Part shown: positions 6,147 through 9,933 of the stretch, in pieces
Layout of the letters: each line of letters opens with the position of its first letter
Position numbering within the stretch: position 1 is the stretch's first letter
Assembly: GCA_035506075.1 (NCBI GenBank)
Contig: DATJQB010000249.1
Span: 1 to 9,933, forward strand
Direction of reading: 5' to 3'
DNA: 9,933 bases
Origin: UBA9647 sp035506075
GTDB lineage: Bacteria > Bacteroidota > Ignavibacteria > UBA10030
The notes under the pieces: generated by a model
The model's database searches: none
Seen by the model: only the letters and a program-made list of their open reading frames with translations
Told to the model about the DNA's origin: nothing
Translations under genes and position numbers: made by a program

Positions 6147-6665
6147 ATGAAACAACTGCATTCACAATTCGCTCGCACTCTCACAGCACTCTTCATTCTC
6201 ATGATTTGCGCGCTCGCGATCTCCCAGGCGCAAGAGAAGAAGATCTCTCCCAAGAAGCTCCCTTCTGCGGTACTCGATGCATTCCATAAGGCATATCCAA
6301 ACGCGACGATCAAGGGAGCAAGTTCCGAAGTCGAGAAGGGAAAGGTCACGTATGAGATCGAGAGCGTAGAGGGCAAGGTCAACCGTGACCTGGCATATCA
6401 GGAAGACGGCACGTGCATTGAAATCGAAGAAACGCTCCCTGTCAGCGCATTGCCCGAAGAAGTGAGCAAGGCTTTGACGAAGGAAGCCGGCAAGGGAAAG
6501 GTGCTGAAAACGGAGAAGATCACGGCCGGCTCCACGGTGAAGTACGAGTTTCTTATCAGTGACGGCAAGACTAAGCGTGAAGTTGTCATGGACGCGACGG
6601 GCAAAGTGACGAAAACTGAAATGAAGAAGAGCAAAGAGGGGAAGGAAGAAAAAGACGAAGATTGA
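6147..6665 (+). CDS. Secreted PepSY-like protein (DUF2874-type)
   Basis: This small protein of 172 residues has a Sec signal peptide (hydrophobic LTALFILMICALAI, probable cleavage after Ala28 in SQA|QE), so it is probably periplasmic. The mature part reads as two tandem PepSY-like units. The first runs from KKLPSAVLDAFHKAYPNA to about residue 90, with a VTYEIESVEGKVNRDLAYQEDG hairpin. The second starts at SALPEEVSKALTKEAGKG and runs to about residue 157, with VKYEFLISDGKTKREVVMDATG. The helix-then-three-strand pattern and the xxYE(I/F)xxxxGKxxREVxxxxDG motif are typical of the PepSY_like family, often found beside two-component systems. The tail is very rich in Lys and Glu (MKKSKEGKEEKDED). 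The gene lies 128 nt after the kinase and about 100 nt before the efflux genes. Its role, whether ligand binding or modulation of the kinase or pump, is unknown. Confidence 0.75.
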   Translation: MKQLHSQFARTLTALFILMICALAISQAQEKKISPKKLPSAVLDAFHKAYPNATIKGASSEVEKGKVTYEIESVEGKVNRDLAYQEDGTCIEIEETLPVSALPEEVSKALTKEAGKGKVLKTEKITAGSTVKYEFLISDGKTKREVVMDATGKVTKTEMKKSKEGKEEKDED

Positions 6666-6754
6666 ATAAATCGCCTTCCTGTTTGTGAGACGGCAGAAAT
6701 CACACGGGAGACACGTCCGGATTCCACAATCATTGCAGCCGGAATATACTCAAC

Positions 6755-6760
6755 AGAGGA
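6755..6760 (+). promoter_or_regulatory. Ribosome binding site that sets the TolC-like start
   Basis: AGAGGA lies 8 nt before ATG 6769. The open frame extends upstream to a GTG at 6685, but the added residues are charged and would bury the signal peptide. ATG 6769 is therefore preferred; ATG 6778 is a less well spaced alternative. Confidence 0.6.
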
Positions 6761-6768
6761 ACCGTTGT

Positions 6769-8052
6769 ATGAGAAGCATGCGCACCGTCATCATCGTTCT
6801 GCTTGCAGCGATCAGCGTAGCGAGTGCCCAGCAGGGGCTGACACTTCAGCGCTGCGTTGAGCTCGCGAAAGCGTTCAGTCTGAAATCCCAGGCATCAGAT
6901 GCTGCCATACGAGCTTCCGTTCTTGCGCGGGAGGAGCTTCAGAAATCGGCTCTTCCGCAGTTCAAGGTGAATTCGGAAGTAAGCTACGCGCCGAATTCCG
7001 GTACGTTCGGTTACGACCCGGCAATCACCGACGGCGGGCAGGTTGGCGGCAGAGTTTCGGTTGAACAATCTCTCTACGACGGCGGTGTCCGGCGCTTGAA
7101 GTCGGAGCAGCTCTCTGTTGAGCACAGCTCGTTGACGAAAGAGAAGGAGCTGGACGAGCGCGACCTGAAGTTCGCTGTTGAGCAGCTCTTCATCGAAGGG
7201 CTGCAAGCGCAGCGCTCGATAGCACTGCAGCAGGAAAGTGCCCAGCAACTTCAGGAATACCTCGATTTGGTGGATCGACTTTCAAAAGGAGGAGCGGCAA
7301 GCTACACGGATGTTCTGAAAACCCGCCTGCAGCTTCAGTCCGCCGAGCGATCAATCCACAAGGCGCACGAATCGCTGGCCACAGCCAAGTACGGCCTCGC
7401 CGAACTTATGGGGGGAACGATCGACACAAACTTCGTCCTGGAAGGAACTCTCGGCGCATTGTTGCCCGGGGACAAGTACGGACCAGACCAGGCTGCATAT
7501 GCGAACAATTTGGACATTGCGCTTGCCGAACTCAACGTCAACAAGAGCACGTTCGAAACCGAACTGGCCCGTAGCGAGCGGATGCCAATCATCTCCGCAA
7601 TTGCCGACGCCGGACTGCTGACATCGTTTGATAACCTCAGGGTCGCTCCTTCGGATCGGCTGGGTGTGTACGGCTACATGGTTGGTGTCACACTTGAAGT
7701 GCCGCTCTTCACGTGGGGAGCAACTGATCTGCGAGTGCAGCAGCACGAACTTGCGACAAGGGCGTTGACGCTTCAACTCGAAGGGGTGAAACGATCGGTG
7801 GCCGCCGAGTATAGAAAAACACAGCTCCAGCTGTCAAACGCCTCCCAACGCCTTCAATCGATCCGCACGAGTCTGAAAGCTGCTGAAGAAAACTTCGCCC
7901 TTACAAAAGCGAAATACGCTGCAGGAGGCGTGCTGTCCCTTGAAGTCTTGTCGGCGCAACAAATGCTCACCGATCTTCGGATCGACGAGCTCGATGCGCT
8001 GACAGACACAGAGTCACTGTCGGCCAAACTCGAACAAATTACATCACGGTAA
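6769..8052 (+). CDS. TolC-family outer membrane efflux protein
   Basis: This 427-residue outer membrane channel subunit of a tripartite pump begins with a signal peptide (MRSMRTVIIVLLAAISVASA, cleavage probably after Ala20 before QQ). The mature N terminus GLTLQRCVELAKAFSLKSQ matches the LTLxxxVxxAL opening of OEP-family proteins. Two OEP repeats of helical and strand segments follow. The first repeat has GRVSVEQSLYDGG (an outer-membrane strand) and long helices rich in Gln, Leu, Ala and Glu. The second has VGVTLEVPLFTWG and the typical ending KYAAGGVLSLEVLSAQQMLTDLRIDELDAL. Trimeric TolC-type proteins form the beta-barrel exit and the alpha-helical periplasmic tunnel. Length is normal for the family. 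The adaptor gene starts 14 nt after the stop, so these are co-transcribed. The true substrate is not visible. Confidence 0.92.
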   Translation: MRSMRTVIIVLLAAISVASAQQGLTLQRCVELAKAFSLKSQASDAAIRASVLAREELQKSALPQFKVNSEVSYAPNSGTFGYDPAITDGGQVGGRVSVEQSLYDGGVRRLKSEQLSVEHSSLTKEKELDERDLKFAVEQLFIEGLQAQRSIALQQESAQQLQEYLDLVDRLSKGGAASYTDVLKTRLQLQSAERSIHKAHESLATAKYGLAELMGGTIDTNFVLEGTLGALLPGDKYGPDQAAYANNLDIALAELNVNKSTFETELARSERMPIISAIADAGLLTSFDNLRVAPSDRLGVYGYMVGVTLEVPLFTWGATDLRVQQHELATRALTLQLEGVKRSVAAEYRKTQLQLSNASQRLQSIRTSLKAAEENFALTKAKYAAGGVLSLEVLSAQQMLTDLRIDELDALTDTESLSAKLEQITSR

Positions 8053-8066
8053 CCCGGACGAATCCC

Positions 8067-9065
8067 ATGAAACTGACTTGCGTGAGTTTGATTCTTGCTT
8101 TCTCAATCATGTCCTCGGGCTGCGGGAAAAAAGCCCATTCCGACGAGGATGAAGCAGTAAACGTCAAAGCCACGGTCGCTGTGAAAAGTACCTTGCTCGA
8201 ACGCGGCAACATGCCGAGAGTTGTTGAGACCGTCGGAAAGGTCGATGCCCTTCGGAAGCAGAAGCTCTTTGCTCCCCTGGCCGGCCGGGTAACGGCATTG
8301 ACGGCTCTCGAAGGTGCGTCGGTGACCGCGGGTGAAGTGCTCGCCGTCATTCAGACGAAAGAGTCACAGGCAGCTATCGCGGGAGCCGAAGCCATTCTCC
8401 ATTCGGCCAAGACCCCCGAAGAACGGGCCGAAGCACAAAAAGCGCTGGATCTGGCCCGGTCGACGGAGAACAGCGTGCCGATTCGTGCATCGTTCAATGG
8501 AACTGTGGCAACGCGCTCGATCAGCGAAGGAGAGTTCGTTTCAGAAAGTGCAGAACTGTTTACCGTGATCGACTTTTCCACACTTGTGTTTGTCGCCGAT
8601 GTCCCTTCCCGCGATCTCGCTTCAATTTCAGTTGGCCAAAAAGCGATCATCACACTTCAGTCTGAGCAAAGCAAGGAGCTCATGGCTGTGGTCGATGCCA
8701 TCAACCCGCAAACAGACTATGCCAGTCAAGCCCTCAAAGTGCGTCTCAAATTCACCGCTCCTCCAGGGAGTTTGAGCAAGCTCGTCAAGACCGACATGAT
8801 TGGTACTGCAAAGATCATTACAGGGATGCAGCAGGGAGCGTTCATTGTTCCGAAGAGCGCGTTGCTGCGGAACGATGAGGCAAACGCGTATTCGATCGTC
8901 ACATTTGCCGCCGATTCTCTTGCGATCAGCATCCCGGTGGAAATCGAGGGGATGACCGATTCGACTGCGGCAGTGAAGGGACCGGCGCTGAAAGCAGGGA
9001 TGAACATTATCACCGAGGGCAATTATGCTCTTGCCGATTCCACACGCATCACCGTTGCGAAATAG
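8067..9065 (+). CDS. RND efflux periplasmic adaptor (membrane fusion lipoprotein), short form
   Basis: This 332-residue adaptor bridges the RND permease and the TolC-like channel. The N terminus is a lipoprotein signal with Cys19 in SSGC followed by GKK, so it is probably lipid-anchored on the periplasmic side; Ser rather than Leu at -3 makes the lipobox imperfect. The first half of the barrel-sandwich (lipoyl-like) domain is APLAGRVTALTALEGASVTAG from residue 69. The second half is ASFNGTVATRSISEGEFV from residue 141. Only about 40 residues separate them, so the alpha-helical hairpin is very short compared with AcrA or CusB-type long hairpins. A beta-barrel domain (LVFVADVPSRDLASISVGQKA) and a membrane-proximal domain follow. 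The start ATG 8067 has no good ribosome binding site and may depend on coupling to the upstream gene. Confidence 0.9.
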   Translation: MKLTCVSLILAFSIMSSGCGKKAHSDEDEAVNVKATVAVKSTLLERGNMPRVVETVGKVDALRKQKLFAPLAGRVTALTALEGASVTAGEVLAVIQTKESQAAIAGAEAILHSAKTPEERAEAQKALDLARSTENSVPIRASFNGTVATRSISEGEFVSESAELFTVIDFSTLVFVADVPSRDLASISVGQKAIITLQSEQSKELMAVVDAINPQTDYASQALKVRLKFTAPPGSLSKLVKTDMIGTAKIITGMQQGAFIVPKSALLRNDEANAYSIVTFAADSLAISIPVEIEGMTDSTAAVKGPALKAGMNIITEGNYALADSTRITVAK

Positions 9066-9073
9066 GATCCCGT

Positions 9074-9933
9074 ATGCGAGTCTTTGACTACGTTCGCCGC
9101 CACGCGAAGGCAATCCTGTTCACAATCATCATGTTTACAATTTCCGGCGTCGCCCTCACGTGGGTCATGCCTGTTTCGTTGTTCCCTGACGTCACCTTCC
9201 CGCGCATCGTTGTCCTGGCTGACAACGGGGAGGAGCCGGTGGAACGGATGATGATAGAAGTGACGAAGCCGCTTGAAGAAGTTGCCAGTTCCATCCCGGG
9301 AGTCAGGACCGTTCGGTCAATAACCGGGAGAGGATCAACAGAAATCTCGATCGGCCTCGATTGGGGAAGCAACGTTCAGCAGACGCTGCAGATGCTGCAG
9401 GGAAAGATCTCCAACGCCCGTAATCAGTTTCCAGCGACCGCATCTGTGCAGGCTGAGCAAATGTTCGTCGCCGTGTTCCCGATTCACGGCTACAGTCTCA
9501 CCTCTGACAAGCTGAGCCTCGTTGAGCTACGCGACATTGCACTCTACCAGATTCGACCTGCTCTTTTGCGTGTCAAGGGTGTTGCGAAAGTGGAGATTAC
9601 GGGGGGCGACATGCGGGAGTTTCTCGTGACGCTGTCGCCGGCAAAACTTGCCGCCTTTCATGTTGCACCTGACCAGGTGAGCGACGCGATCGCGAAAACG
9701 AATGTCATCTCATCGTCCGGCCTGATCGAGAACAATTACCAGTTGTATCTCTCGCTTACGTCCGGTCTTGTGAAATCAATCAGCGACGTTGAATCGATCG
9801 TCGTGGCCATGCAGAACGGTGTCCCGGTCCATGTTGCTGACGTAGCAACTGTCAAGCCGTCTGTTGCCGATCGATACATTCGGACAACAGCCCATGGGCG
9901 CGATGCAGTCCTGATCAACATCATCAAGCAGCC
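9074..9933 (+). CDS. RND-family efflux permease, N-terminal part (cut by window end)
   Basis: The frame runs open from ATG 9074 to the window end (286 full codons and two bases) with no stop; complete members have about 1000-1050 residues. AGGA at 9064-9067 overlaps the adaptor stop and lies 6 nt before the start. The protein opens with a cytoplasmic amphipathic segment, a first membrane helix (about 11-33) and the family motif VMPVSLFPDVTFPRIVV. It continues into the periplasmic porter domain with VTKPLEEVASSIPGV (63-77), a TGRGSTEISIGLDWG strand, and LRDIALYQIRPALLRVKGVAKVEITGG, which is the typical subdomain boundary. The permease is the proton-driven engine of the tripartite pump. The charged proton-relay residues of the fourth helix lie outside the window, so metal (HME) and drug (HAE) subtypes cannot be separated. 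Confidence 0.92.
   Translation, partial: MRVFDYVRRHAKAILFTIIMFTISGVALTWVMPVSLFPDVTFPRIVVLADNGEEPVERMMIEVTKPLEEVASSIPGVRTVRSITGRGSTEISIGLDWGSNVQQTLQMLQGKISNARNQFPATASVQAEQMFVAVFPIHGYSLTSDKLSLVELRDIALYQIRPALLRVKGVAKVEITGGDMREFLVTLSPAKLAAFHVAPDQVSDAIAKTNVISSSGLIENNYQLYLSLTSGLVKSISDVESIVVAMQNGVPVHVADVATVKPSVADRYIRTTAHGRDAVLINIIKQ

Noticed and set aside
6722..6750. TATACT (6745-6750) as a promoter for the efflux operon
   Set aside because: The -10-like box is good, but no acceptable -35 is found 16-18 nt upstream, and the start point would leave almost no leader before the ribosome binding site.
6685..6768. Upstream GTG start for the TolC-like gene
   Set aside because: It would add 28 polar residues in front of a clear signal peptide. 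ATG 6769 has a properly spaced AGAGGA.

Overview
The window reads as an ordinary bacterial chromosome segment of roughly 50-55 % G+C (estimated by eye). Every gene is on the + strand. Taxonomy is uncertain. The tmRNA tag (ANYNYALAA), a possible TTG-N20-TATATTTC promoter that resembles the Bacteroidota consensus, and the gene content together suggest the Bacteroidota/Chlorobiota/Ignavibacteria (FCB) neighbourhood. No 16S rRNA or other decisive marker is present. No phage, transposase or CRISPR array is visible.

Left part (1-2022): the C-terminal end of an unrecognised protein, then a YgfZ/CAF17-type folate-binding Fe-S maturation protein with its KGCYIGQE signature, then a long-form LOG-family (TIGR00730-like) nucleotide phosphoribohydrolase with the PGGFGT signature. 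These are housekeeping-type genes.

Middle (2023-2748): there is no protein gene here. The stretch holds a complete one-piece tmRNA gene (ssrA, 2108-2515) with encoded CCA, a plausible promoter and a strong Rho-independent terminator. Its pairings can be traced by hand: acceptor stem, T arm, long P2 helix, PK1, PK2, a 9-bp PK3 stem and PK4. PK4 carries about 40 nt of extra GC-rich hairpins at the junction between its two helices, which looks like a REP-type palindromic insertion tolerated inside an essential RNA. This is the most unusual thing in the window.

Right part (2749-9933): a secreted YVTN/YncE-like beta-propeller protein, then an OmpR-type response regulator and its membrane histidine kinase. 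These are followed by a small secreted PepSY-like protein, a TolC-type outer membrane protein, a short lipoprotein adaptor of the RND/MFP family, and the first 286 codons of an RND permease cut by the window edge. The last three form a tight tripartite efflux operon (gaps of 14 and 8 nt). The kinase/regulator pair directly upstream probably senses an envelope signal (metal, drug or damage) and controls the pump. The PepSY-like protein between them may be an envelope sensor or accessory. That regulatory link is inferred from gene order only.
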